Of a stretch of 64,000 bases of DNA, positions 12,197-25,600 are shown piece after piece. The stretch is from the NCBI RefSeq assembly GCF_964340395.1, contig NC_135552.1, positions 3,589,701 to 3,653,700 on the forward strand, given 5' to 3'. Numbering within the stretch: position 1 is the stretch's first letter; every line of letters starts with the position of its first letter. The notes under the pieces are model-generated. The model was not told the origin of the DNA, did not search any database, and was given only the letters and a program-made list of their open reading frames with translations. The stretch comes from Glandiceps talaboti. Its lineage: Eukaryota; Hemichordata; Enteropneusta; Spengelidae. The position numbers and the translations under genes are program-made.

Positions 12197-15100
12197 GTTA
12201 CATAATGATTATATTCTTATTCTCAAAATTCTATAATGTTACCATACCTGAAGACTTCCCTTTGGACAATATTGCCATACCAGATAGAGATGTGGCGGTA
12301 CCACACATGCACCAATCATCAAGTTCAAATTGTCATGATTGATGTCACGAATCTAAAGAAAATAAGATTCTGAGCGTTTAGAATCTATAAAAGGACGTCG
12401 TTTCCATGACAAATTTATTGTATGAAATGTTATCGATAATATGTGGATGTTTTTTCTACATCTGATTTAAAAAATGGAGATATTTGCACATTGATTTGCA
12501 GCTCATTGCTGATACAAGAAAAGAATAGTAACAGGTTAGACTGTTCAGGGGAACGTAGCACTTCCGACCTTAGGTTGAAATCATTTTCACGACGTCTAAG
12601 AGATTATTACCGACATAAGTTGTTGGTATTCTTGTAAAATATTTCAACATATAGTATTAAAACACAACAATGACAAACACAGGTAATTGTGGGTAACTCA
12701 TACCTAGCCTCAATCTTGGATTCCCAATTCAAGTTTACCAACAATTCAAGTTTACCAACAACTAAAACTGTGATTGTCCCAATTCCTTTCTGAAAATAGT
12801 ACCGGATTGTGGGACTCGTTTGATGTGTGAGCTACTCTTATACATACCAAAAAAATGGGGAAAAACGTCTTTTCTATAATTTCTCGAAACTGTTGTACTA
12901 AGCTTTAGTACGTGTAAGTAAAGTTGGCAATATTGTTTGTTAACGTTTGCAAACATTGCACGTTTACCGTTTTGTCATTTTCCTTGTCACACTCTACATT
13001 TCATACTAATTTTTTTATATTTCCAGGCGATACACCCATGCTTTGGCAAAGAAAGCCAAAGACGTGACAGCTGTTGACCTCTTGGAATCGTTCGCACAAG
13101 AGCCAAAAGAATTCTGATGTATTTTAAATTGATATATTTTTATACATTAGTGAAATAAACTATGTTATGTTAAAAGAATGGTTACCTGGGAAGTATTGAC
13201 TTCATCACGAGTGACGTGGTTAATGTGAAATTCCAACAAAAAGGTGAGAGGAGTAACGTAAAATCTGTAATCCTTAATTCTAATGGTGTCCACTCGATAT
13301 GCCAAAGACAACAGAACAATTTCACCTGACAACGGTGCAACGTCATAGCTTATGTTATGGTGTCCAAACAATGCAAAAGTACCACATACAATATGAATAC
13401 TGCGACCTGCCTTTTGTCAATGAGACATTGACTTGTACATGCCATTTGGGTCCGTGACCGATCGCGGGCATTCTATTTCCAGAAAATAGCCCAATTCTTA
13501 TTTCGATAAATAATTCAAATTGTCGCATTTCGGTATTTCCAAACAGTGAATACTTTATAATACTATATATGGTGTTGTTTTCCTTTTTTTGATTTCTGAA
13601 ATGAAAATTTACAAAGAATTCTGATGAAATGAATTTCCTCGAACAGTTAAAGTATATTTTAGGTCTTTGTATTAGTGAAGGTATTGTACAATATAATTTG
13701 CGTAGCAATGTTTGGCAGCTTATAGACAGCTACTTGTCAATAAACTTCTGATGACAATTAAAACCACGTGTCTATGTAAAACTGAGTTTGGTCAATTTAG
13801 AGTTATTATGGTCCAAATAAGATGACATGACAATGTGACTTTTATAGGGCAAGTGTGTCTCAGTGTATTGTAAATTTATTTCACAACACGGCAATACTCC
13901 ATTACGTTTTTGGACACTCAGTAACGTCACCTAATGTCACACAGTTGCACACTTATCTGATTTCCCATCCAAGATAATATGCAAGGAATTTATTGAATTT
14001 ATATTCACAGGTATGTACCCATCCATGCATGAGTGAGATTTGTGAGCATATGTTGCCATTATATTCCAGCAATGCATAGTTTCCATGTTTTTATTAAGTG
14101 TCCAGAATGCGATCAATGTGATGGTGGTGAATACTACTGCCATAATTTACAACCTATAATGGTTCAAAGCCACATACATGTATGTATACTAGTATGTGTG
14201 TGTGTAACTGCGTACTTAGTTGTGTGGGGGTACAGGTAAGGTGACGTGTCTGTCTAGTGCAATATTGTAAAATATCAAACAGCGTATTATGCATGATGGG
14301 TTGTGATGTGTCGTCTTGTCTTGTCTTGTCTTGTCTTGTCTTGTGTGAAATAAAGCAACAATACACGGAAACACATTTTTATTTGGCCACTTTGCTCTCC
14401 AGAGTTGCCAAACACATTTCATTTAACATACAGAGTTCCTCATATGTCATCTTAGTTGGACCATAATAAATTGACCAAACTTGAAGAAACAGGATTATGA
14501 TTGTCATCAGACTTTTACTGACATGTAAGCTGTCTGTAAGTTGACAAAATATCTTGTACATTCCAGACCACTTAAGTTCACCAATACAAAGACCTAAAGT
14601 ATACTATTCTGATTCAAGACCACTTAAGTATATATGCCAGTACAACCTTACCTCATTAAATTCAACAAGTACATTTCGATTAATTTGCATATGTTCTTTC
14701 TTGATCTTCTTCAGTGCAACCTGGACACCTTTGTAAATGCCGGTCTTACAAAAATATTGCATACTCTTAGTTGTTGTGGAGCTTTTCATATCTTCAGAAT
14801 TCTTGGTACTGGTTGATCCTAAGTTCTTACTTCCCTCCCTGGGTACGTCACCCTACGAAAGTCGTGAAAAGAAATCCCCATTTTATTCCCTCTAGCGTGT
14901 AAAATCCATTTAAATACACTCCTTGTTAACATTCAAGTAAGATGGCACATCTAGTAAAAGTAAAACCAAGATAGCAAACAGCATACATCAAATCTGGCAT
15001 ACATCGACTTCGCATTCACTCAATGTTCTGATTATCATTCCTTACCAGTAACAATGGCAGCTTCAAAGCAAATACACGACCAACATTAAGGTAAACAGAG

Positions 15101-16270
15101 TCGTCAGTGATATTGTGTTAACTTAAAACAATTCCTATCGTAATAGTCAATATTAGACGTGTGTTCATAATCTTTCAGAGGATAAGAGGCATATAAATCT
15201 TTATATTCTCCCAATGCAACATTCAGCATTTACATAAACCAACCAATTCGTGCCAATATCAACTACATATGAATTAAAATTTCCTATCCATCATATGTTT
15301 TATCAGAAATAACATTTTATCATATCAATCGAAAGTGAGTGTACAGAATATTTTGTCATATCCATCTATATCAACTGCATTCCTCATATAAGGAGAATTA
15401 GCAAGATTTTGATTACTGGTTCTTCACACACTCCCTGTACGTAAAAGTCAAAGTGGATTGAAAAATGAAGAATCGACTCGTCAAACCATGGTATCACAGT
15501 ACCCTCCCACACTCACATGACTGCCAAATCAACTCGTCAAACCATGATATTACAGTATTTTCTCACACTCATCTGACTGCCAAATGAACTCGTCAAACCA
15601 TGGTATCACAGTATTTCCTAATACTCACCTGACTGCCAAACCGACTCGTCAAGCCCATTCGTTGTTGGGAACCCGAAGCAATCATCTGTATTTCGTCATA
15701 ATGTATTTTCCATCTCATACTCAATAAATCAGACTCGTACTGAATTCGTCTGCAGAAGCAGAAAAAGGCAATTGTTTTCAACATCATTGCCACACGAAAT
15801 AATAAAACATATCAGTACTAATGATAAATATCGTACCTAAATATCGAGGTATCTAAATAATAAGGTTTGTTAATTGTCCCTAAATCTTTCAGTCGAATCA
15901 TTAATTTGGTGTTATGTGAGTTCAATACTTCAAAGAACCCAATGTACTCTACTTATCCATTAATTTGGTGTTATGTGAGTTCAATACTTCAAAGAACCCA
16001 ATGTACTCTACTTATCCGTTCATTTGGTGTTATGTGAGTTCAGTACTTCAAAGAACCCAATGTACTCTACTTATCCATTAATTTGGTGTTATGTGAGTTC
16101 AGTACTTCAAAGAACACAATGTACTCTACTTATCCATTAAAATAATATAATAATGTGGCAGCCCTCTTTGGAGGACCTCTACATGGGACCTGATTCCCGT
16201 TCACTGATTCACTGATAACTAAGTAACTAACTAACTAACTAACTAGCTAGCTAACTAACTAACTAAACAA

Positions 16271-16345
<75 letters not shown>

Positions 16346-16584
16346 ATGAATGAATGAATGTATGAATGTATGAATGAATAAATATATGAATAAGTAAATA
16401 CATTTTTAATTTAAAATATTTGCTTTGTTTTTCTATTAGTTTGTTGTTCTTTGTTTGTTTGTTTGTTTGTTTGTTTGTTTTCATTTCCAGGACATAAATC
16501 AAAGACTGTCTGACGTTACAAGATTTCTACTTTAGCGAGGGGTATAAAATTATGTTGTTGTTGTTGTCGTCGTCGTCGTCGTCG

Positions 16585-16625
<41 letters not shown>

Positions 16626-19600
16626 CTTATATTCATTACTATTATTATTATTATTATTATAATCATAATTATCACTTTTACATCTTGAATGGTCTTGATT
16701 GAAGATATAATATTTTGCTCACCTGTATATATATATGAAAGCGATTGTAACACCAATGATAACAAAAGCACCAACTGAAAACGATGTTATATAGATATAT
16801 GCATCTACAAGAAAATAAGCAAAATATATTAGTATCCATTGCTACCTTTTTATGGTACAGTTACGGTTCAGTTCGACTGGTTGTCATTTTAAGGTTTATA
16901 ACACTGAGATTTGATTGTTTATAATTGGACTTTCAAATAAATACATTACATTTTGGATCGATCTGAAACTACGATAATTTAGGTGTATATGTGCGTGTTT
17001 TGTTTGTGTGTATGTGTAACCAGATGATATAGACAAAAGCAATCACAATGAACCTTGTCTCTGGCATTTAGAACAGCAATAAAGTAGTCCATGCTGAAAA
17101 ACTGTATTTTGACTTTTGGAGTCTTAGAAAACTTTCTGTTATAACTTAAACTGTATAGTTAGTGTAATCTGGGTAGTTTTAGTGGTTATGGATGCAAAGC
17201 CTGCTAGATACAAGCTGAATGTGCAGATTGGCATAGGCATTCGACTGGACACTAGATGTGAGGTGGACCGACAGTGAGCAAGAAAAGGTTAATTGCCTTG
17301 TGTGGTGTACACTGACGTACACGTGTTGCCTTGTCTCTAGCTTTTTATAGTTTGGTAATGTCTACTAAGAGACTCTCTCACTAAATTCCAAGTATCCAAC
17401 TAGTGAAACGAGGTATGCAATGAACTTGAACCAGTACAATGACAGCAAGTGTAGTTTAGTAGCAGCTTGAAAGTTCCAGTTGAACTCTGAGTCCAAAACT
17501 GAACTGTGTAGCAGATAGGACATAACCAGTAAAGATTCACAATAGCATTTCCTTTCCCATTGTTTTAAACACGGGCGTTCCCCTGGGTTGTGTTTTAAGC
17601 CCATTGTTATATTCACTGTTTACGCATGATTGCACACTCATATACGAGGATAATGTAATTGTTAAGTTTGCTGATGACACTACAGCAATTGGCTTGGTAT
17701 GTAATAACGATAAGACTGTGTACAGGACAGAATGGTATGAAGTGAACAATCTCGAACTCAATATTAATAAAACCAAGGAAGTAATTGTTGATTTTAGATT
17801 GTCTCGTCAGCCTCATACTACAATTACTGTAAATGGAGCAGATGTTGAATTGTCAGCAGTTTAAAATTTTACACAATTTGTAATGGCGTACCAATACTAA
17901 ATCCATTGTTAAGAAAACCCAATAACGCCTTTATTTTCTTAGGCGGCTGAAAATTCGGTATGTGCCAAGATATTTTAGTCAATTTTTGTCGTTCAACCAT
18001 TGAAAGTATTTTAATAAATTCTATCATCGTTTGGTTCGGGAACATCATGCTGGAGGAGCTAATTTCACACGAAAGGGTTGTCCGCACTACAGAAAGAATC
18101 ATTGGAACCGATCTACCCTCACTTGATTCCATATATCGCTTGAGGACTGTCCGCAAGGCAACATCCATTACACAAGATTCAAGTCTTTGGTCATGGTCAT
18201 CGTCATGGTCCAAAGACTTGAATCTTGGCTCATGGTCTTTTTAATCTGTTACGCTCTTGTCAGCGCTATTGTTGTATAAAGTCATCCACTGAACGTTTCA
18301 GGAAAAGCTTTTACCCGTCTGCAATTCAATTTTTAAATGAGTCTTGACTTTCACTTTTATCTTGTTGGATTTTTTCTCCCATTTATACTCTTTCTTTGTT
18401 TTTACCCTGTTTTTAGGAGTGTTCATGAATAGTTACATTCCATTGTTTTTAGGAGTGTTCATGAATAGTTACATTCCATTGTTTTTATACATATGACAAT
18501 AGTTACATTCCATTGTTTTTAGAAGTGTTCATGAATAGTTGCATTCCATTGTGTGTATACATATGACAATAGTTACATTCCATTGTTTTTAGAAGTGATC
18601 ATGAATAGTTACATTCCATTGTTTGTATACATATGACAATAGTTACATTCCATTGTTTTTATACATATGACAATAGTTACATTCCATTGTTTTTATACAT
18701 ATGACAATAGTTACATTCCATTGTTTTTATACATATGACAATAGTTACATTCCATTGTTTTTATACATATGACAATAGTTACATTCCATTGTTTTTAGGA
18801 GTGTTCATAAATAGTTACATTCCAGTGTTTTAGGAGTGTTAATGAATAGTTAAATTCCATTGTTTTTATACATATGACAATAGTTACATTCCATTGTTGT
18901 TATACATATGACAATAGTTACATTCCATTGTTGTTATACATATGACAATAGTTACATTCCAATGTTTTTAGGAGTGTTCATAAATAGTTACATTCCATTG
19001 TTTTTATACATATAACAATAGTTACATTCCAGTGTTTTAGGAGTGTTAATGAATAGTTACATTCCATTGTTGTTATACATATGACAATAGTTACATTCCA
19101 TTGTTGTTATACATATGACAATAGTTACATTCCAATGTTTTTAGGAGTGTTCATAAATAGTTACATTCCATTGTTTTTATACATATAACAATAGTTACAT
19201 TCCAGTGTTTTAGGAGTGTTAATGAATAGTTAAATTCCATTGTTTTTATACATATTACAATACTTACATTCCATTGTGTTTATACATATGACATTTTTTA
19301 GGGGTATTCGTGAATAGTTATATTCCATTGTTTTAGGGTGTTCGTGAAGAGTTACATTCCATTGTTTTAGGAGTGTTCGTGAATAGTTACATTCCATTGT
19401 TTTAGGAGTGTTCATGAATAGTTACATTCCATTGTTTTAGGAGTATTCGTGAATAGTTATAATCCATTGTTTTAGGAGTATTCGTGAATAGTTATAATCC
19501 ATTGTTTTAGGAGTATTCGTGAATAGTTATAATCCATTGTTTTAAGGAGTGTTCGTGAATAGTTACATTCCATTGTTTTAGGAGTATTCGTGAATAGTTA

Positions 19601-22086
19601 TAATCCATTGTTTTAGGAGTATTCGTGAATAGTTACATTCCATTGTTTTAGGAGTATTCGTGAATAGTTATAATCCATTGTTTTAAGGAGTGTTCGTGAA
19701 TAGTTACATTCCATTGTTTTTAGGAGTATTCGTGAATAGTTATATTCCATTGTTTTTAGGAGTGTTCGTGAAGTTAAAATCCATTGTTTTAAGGAGTGTT
19801 CGTGAAGTTAAAATCCATTGTTTTAAGGAGTGTTCGTGAATAGTTACATTCCATTGTTTTAGGAGTATTCGTGAATAGTTACATTCCATTGTTTTTATAC
19901 AGATGACAATAGTTACATTCCATTGTTTGTATACATATGACAATAGTTACATTCCATAGTTTGTATACATATGACAATAGTTACATTCCATTGTTTTATA
20001 CATATAACAATAGTTACATTCCATTGTTTTATACATATGACAATAAAGAATCTGACTCTGAATCTGATAGCATATGCCCATTGATTGATTTAGTTGTTTG
20101 ATGTATGTAGTTGTATGTATTCAGTATTTTTCTGTACGTATTCGAGATTTTGGTGTTATCATAGACGGTGAGCATTGAAAACCCTGAGACTTTGTGTGGT
20201 TGTCGTTTCTTCCAAACTGTGCACTCAGAACTTGTATCCAAACAAAGCCAGTTGATACTTGTTTACATGGTTGGGCAACAGGAAATTGGTTACATATACA
20301 TATGTGTCTTTTTTAGCCAATGCGTGTCCGAGTGTATTTCATACTCACTATTTTCGGCCTTGCACAACTCTCCCTCGAATCCACAAGGAGGTACATCTGA
20401 AGGGGCGAATTGATGCCCTACTGTACCGTCACCCCACCGTGGTTCTCTCAGTTGACGCATAATCTAAAGATAACAAAATATGGTCGAAGCAAGATCATGT
20501 AAGTTTTTATTATTTTCATTTTTTATCACATCTTACAATAAAGCTACATACAAATTGAATATATATCTTGAAAATAGCGCCAATGGCATTGTAGCACAAC
20601 TGTGCATTTTTTAAAAATATGTGATACCCACATGCTGATCAATACTAGGTATAGGTGTTCATTTGCTGAATGATTATCCAGTTGCCTATCCAACCCTGTT
20701 GTTATATTTGCAAAATACGCAATCATTTGGCTGTTCAAATGGGCGTGGTTTGTTGCTAGGCACATTTGCATACATTCTTTGAATGTTAACCTCTTGTCTA
20801 TTAATTTCTGTACGTTGTTATCTTATATGTGATCATTTGGCGGTTGCTTTGGGCATGGTCTTGTTGCTATGCATACTTCCATGCACTTTTTGAAAGTTGG
20901 TTCACTTGTCTAAGAATCCCTGTTGTTATCTTTGTGGAATACATAATTGTTTGGCTGTTGCTATGGGCGTGGTCATAGTTGCTAGGGATCTAATCTAATC
21001 TGATCTAATTTCTTATATAGCGCATTCCATATAACTATCACAATGCGTTTTACAAAGCACAGAAAAACGAGTACAAAAACAGACTCAAGCAAAAGTCTTA
21101 TTGAAGAAATAGGTCTTAAGACCTGATTTAAATGCCTGGAATGTAGCGACACTCTGCAGATATGATGGCAGAGCATTCCACAAGTGTGGGACACAAATTG
21201 AGAATGCTCTGTCACTAGACAAAAACATAACGGCAAGAAACGTGATAAAAACAAACCCTGGATCACAGCGTCAATAAAGAAGTCAATAAGGACGAAGCAC
21301 AGACTTTTCAAAAAAAGTAGTACAGAGCAATTACAATGATATTATTCATCAAGAATTCAAAACAGAAATGTTTTGACAAAGGTTTTGAGGAAAGCTACGA
21401 AACAGTATTATTCTGACTTGTTTAGTATACATAGTAACAACATGAAAGAAACATGGGGAGTAGTGAATGAAGTAATAGGCAAAACGGAAAATAAGGAATG
21501 GTCGATACATAGCAAATTGAAAAGTGATTGTAATGGAATTTCTGTTGTTCACACAGAGATTTCAGATATCGTTGTTGAAGGTTTTATTAATTTCTTGTTG
21601 ATATTGGTGAGAACCTTGCAAAGGATATACAGACATCCGAAAACGTTCTGAATTTCATGATGGATGAAGTTGTACAACAAGTTACAGTACAACCTGTTGA
21701 AGTGGGGGAAGTAGAAAGCATTATTACTAGTTTGGACAGTCATAAAGCTACAGGCTGGGATAAAATTGATGCCAAGTTGTTACGATATGCCTTGCCTTTT
21801 GTTTCAAAACCATTATGCCACATCATAAATTTATCATTTTAGCCCTTATTTACATATTACTGATAGAATCGTTATGTCAGGAACAATCTTAATCTACACA
21901 CCCCTAAGAACGCTGCCACCAAATTCCAAACCAATTTACCCAGTAGTTTTTTAATTTTATGACCATAAATGACATTTTTACCCAAATCACATAGCTGTGA
22001 TGCGATCATTTTGCTTCGAACAAGACACCAAAAGTAATGTCCCACTAAATACCAAGACAATCGGTCTGGCGGTTTTTGAGTTTAAG

Positions 22087-22127
<41 letters not shown>

Positions 22128-22537
22128 GCACCATGCCTACAGCACTACTGAACCTTATCAGTTCTGTTGTGCTAAAAATAATATAACCAGCCACAAAGTT
22201 CCTCTGTCTACGGTAGCGCACTTTGCATTAGTTCCATTGTCTAAGCCCTCTTTGCAAATTTGTACTGCCTAAGCCTAATTTGCATAAATAACTCACCCTT
22301 GTGCCATTTTCCAAATTCAAAACTTCAGCTATTTTAACAAACAATCCGTTGGGTTGCAAATCAGATATCCAGTAGTCAGGTTCGCGGTCACCAAACTCGT
22401 CTATCAACACATTTCCCGTCATACCTTGTGAGAAACAGAAGGATATTTCGTATCGGTCATAAAACACAATACTTACATGACAAATCCGTCAGTCTGGCAG
22501 CAGTAAACACAGAACTTACAACACACACACACACACA

Positions 22538-22633
<96 letters not shown>

Positions 22634-25600
22634 CTCACGCTGTCGCGGACATCAAACATCACTTCATGAATGTTCTCATAATTTAAATATCAGTAATACT
22701 TTACATAAACAGATGCTGTACATATCTATCGACACAATTGTAATAAATAGAGTTGGGGTAACCTTAGTCTATCTGCTAGACCTCGGATGTTCTTCCGATA
22801 GAATACGACACACGCCCGAACATCGCTATCGAGGATGGAACATCCGAGGTCTAGCAAATGTCATCAGGATATAAATAACTGCCAATCAGAGAACCTTATT
22901 AGCGACAAGCACAAACAGAGGACAATAGCTAATTTTTCATGCATATTCATCTTATACAACACACTAACTATATTAAACCCAAACTTTGAAAGTATGGCCG
23001 AAAGTAGAACATTTGATTTTATTATGAATAACAGTGCTGCTGCACTACAGCTGGCAAAACATTACACCCCCTCGACTACATAAAGTGTAAATATTGACAA
23101 ATTGAACTTTTCTGTAAAATTCATTTGTATTTTATTTGATTACTTTCAGCTGTAAGTAATGTGACTTTCTGGTGGTTGTTTGTAACACGTTAAGTTTAAT
23201 CATGTATTTATTTAACCATTCTTGTGTTTCTTTGTTTTGGCAATGTTATTTTTTTGAGAAAGAATTCGTTAATAAAATGAATATGAATATGAACATACAT
23301 ACATACATACATACATACATACATACATACATACATACATTAGTACTAATGTAGTGTATTGCATTACATGTCAGAAATGTGGTTTTTATATATAGGTTCG
23401 ACTGTACGTCGTCTTGGTGATCGTTTCGTGGAACATCTCCGCCTGACCAGACAAAAGAATCATAACTATCCCGTATCTATGCATTTTATTACCAACGATC
23501 ACAGTGTATCAGATATGTCTATTTCAGGAATTTGTAAGGTTTCTGGTGATGAAAAAGTATTGAGGTTAAAGGAAGAACAAATCATTTTCCGTTTCGGAAC
23601 GCTGGAACCCCTTGGAATTAAAAAGAATATTTATTCGAAACGTTGGATTTTACATCTTTTTATGCGGCCTGAATTACAAGTTTCATATGCATTTCTTTCT
23701 ACATACACACAGGTGCGCGCGCGATTTTCAAAAGTTTAAAAAATGAGCTCAAATTAAAAACCAAGCATCAATTCGGTATACACGTTCAGTCACTCAAACT
23801 TGTGCAGATATGATCTGATACATACCTTTAAAAAACTTTCCTGACATGGCCTGCAGCATAACTTCACCATCACGGTAATCGTCTCCCTTGGCAACAGTTT
23901 CATTCAGTGCAAGAATGTACAGTAGTATTGCATCATAAAGGAATGCAGAATACTTATTCCCCTGTAACAAAGATAATAACTTGTAAACTATTAAAGTGGC
24001 CAGTTGAGTGAGGATTGAGTATTGATTTATATTTTTTTAAATTTATAAAACAATTTTATCATGGCGTCCAACTTGAAAAGTCAATGTGAAACAATGTAGA
24101 CCAAGTTTGTATTTGTAGTTCAATACATTGCAGAAAGCTTCTTTTTTTTAAAGTGTACGCTCAATAACATTCATTACTTTGTATACTATTAAGTATGTTT
24201 GTAGAAGGGAGTGATTGTGTTAGTTATGATTTGAATTTGTTTAACCCAAATCTCGTATTTGTTTGTAAATGTAGTTTTGAGACTGAGGTTATATTTTGGT
24301 GACTGCGTCAAGTGGCGTCCGATATAGTCTCAGTAGAATACGCGAATTGATACCTCTTGGTATAAAGCAATATGGGACTTTAACCAAGTCACCAATATAA
24401 TTAAGACAAGAAGTAAACGAAAGATCGAATATAACACAACATTAAACATAGTTTCTAGATGTATTCCGGCTCTTGTAGTCCTGTCATCTTGTTGTGGAAA
24501 TCAGCTCAAATTGCTCAACCTCATGTCAACTTTCATTTTAACATTAAGTTATATCCAGTTGTTGTGTATTTAAAACAGCACTGGTTTTATATTGGTATTA
24601 AAGCAGTTTTCTGATTGGGCAATACTAAATAAGATAATAGCAATTGGTCATGCTTCACTCAATCTGATTTCTTTTTGTATGTAACGGGCGCTCACAAAAG
24701 CACAAACGACAGTAAACGTAACAGCCAAAAAGATTTTAATCAGATTAGAAAGAGAATCAGAAAGAGACACTTAAGGTATAAAAGCATCATGGTAAAATGT
24801 ACATCTTCATGTTATAATGCCTTTAGCACACCACTTTTAAAGAAAAATATGCATGCTCTTGCCAGTCTATAGGACTGGACCTATCTCAGCATGCCAAGAA
24901 TTATAAGTTGTTAGTTACCTGGATGGCGTTACTATTTACCTTTGTTCCATCAGGTAAAGTCATATTCCACGGTTTATCTTGCAAACGTCTAGCTACTTCT
25001 ACTGTGAAACCATCAACGCTTTCAGCAGTCAATGAGGCTAGAGACATCTAAAGTTAATAGATAGTGCCACATAAAATTGTTAATATTGAATATCATATCA
25101 CCATTTCACATATATGTGTTATCGGATATAACCATATACCTATAAACCACGTCCATATGTATTGCTGTGGAGAAATCGCGAGCGCTACACTGACAATAAT
25201 TTTCCATATCACGCACCGACACACTTTGCTTAAGGTCAGTAGCGGGGATTTTGAACTACTTTCTTTTCTGTTGCTATGTGCGTTGCTATAAACAAATGAG
25301 CGCTACATTCAAAACTTTTGAAACTTGTTGGCGTCCATTACGTATTTCATCATGGTGGAAGCTGATGATATTCAACAGTGGCTGCAGGAAATTCCTCCTG
25401 AAATAACAGTATTTCATTTGGCGATTGTGGCAAAAGTACATCAAATATTGGTATTAGGGAGCCTTCAGTATTTACAACGGGAGAGGGCCGGAGGAAATCA
25501 CACATGGTCTGTTAAGTAAAACATGACCCCCACCCATTCTCCATTTGTGAGTGACCCTCCCCTTTATCCCATTTTGTAAAACATGACCCTCCCCATGACA

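Larger units (their letters stand above)
17530..20055 (+). mobile_element. Decayed CR1/L2-group LINE with expanded 3' UTR
   Basis: Broken reverse transcriptase reading frames run 17530-18345: [16 protein letters not shown] (motif B, usual Q changed to L), [12 protein letters not shown] (motif C), [18 protein letters not shown], then after stops and frameshifts [32 protein letters not shown] and [13 protein letters not shown]-stop. This order is the C-terminal half of a CR1/L2-like ORF2. The 5' part is missing. The 3' UTR (18346-20055) is mostly a minisatellite and ends catatgacaataaagaatct, a typical LINE terminus with an AATAAA. Confidence 0.85.
20592..22174. mobile_element. Microsatellite TIR element (TAGCACAACTG family), split by a LINE
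   Basis: Left end tagcacaactg at 20592; right end ctgttgtgcta at 22164-22174 (10 of 11 complementary). After the left end come two to three ~120-bp units (core tgatcatttggcggttgctt). The right part resumes at about 21844 and carries the caccaaattccaa...ggtctggcggtttttgagtt block and a CA tract (22087-22128). A LINE composite fills 20989-21843. The second copy at 48852-49439 lacks it, which shows the insertion. Confidence 0.75.

Noticed and set aside
13187-13330. Minus-strand frame with cag acceptor and CCAG/gtaacc donor
   Set aside because: Does not match the kinase homology domain. Exons 12 and 13 already join in phase with the expected sequence.
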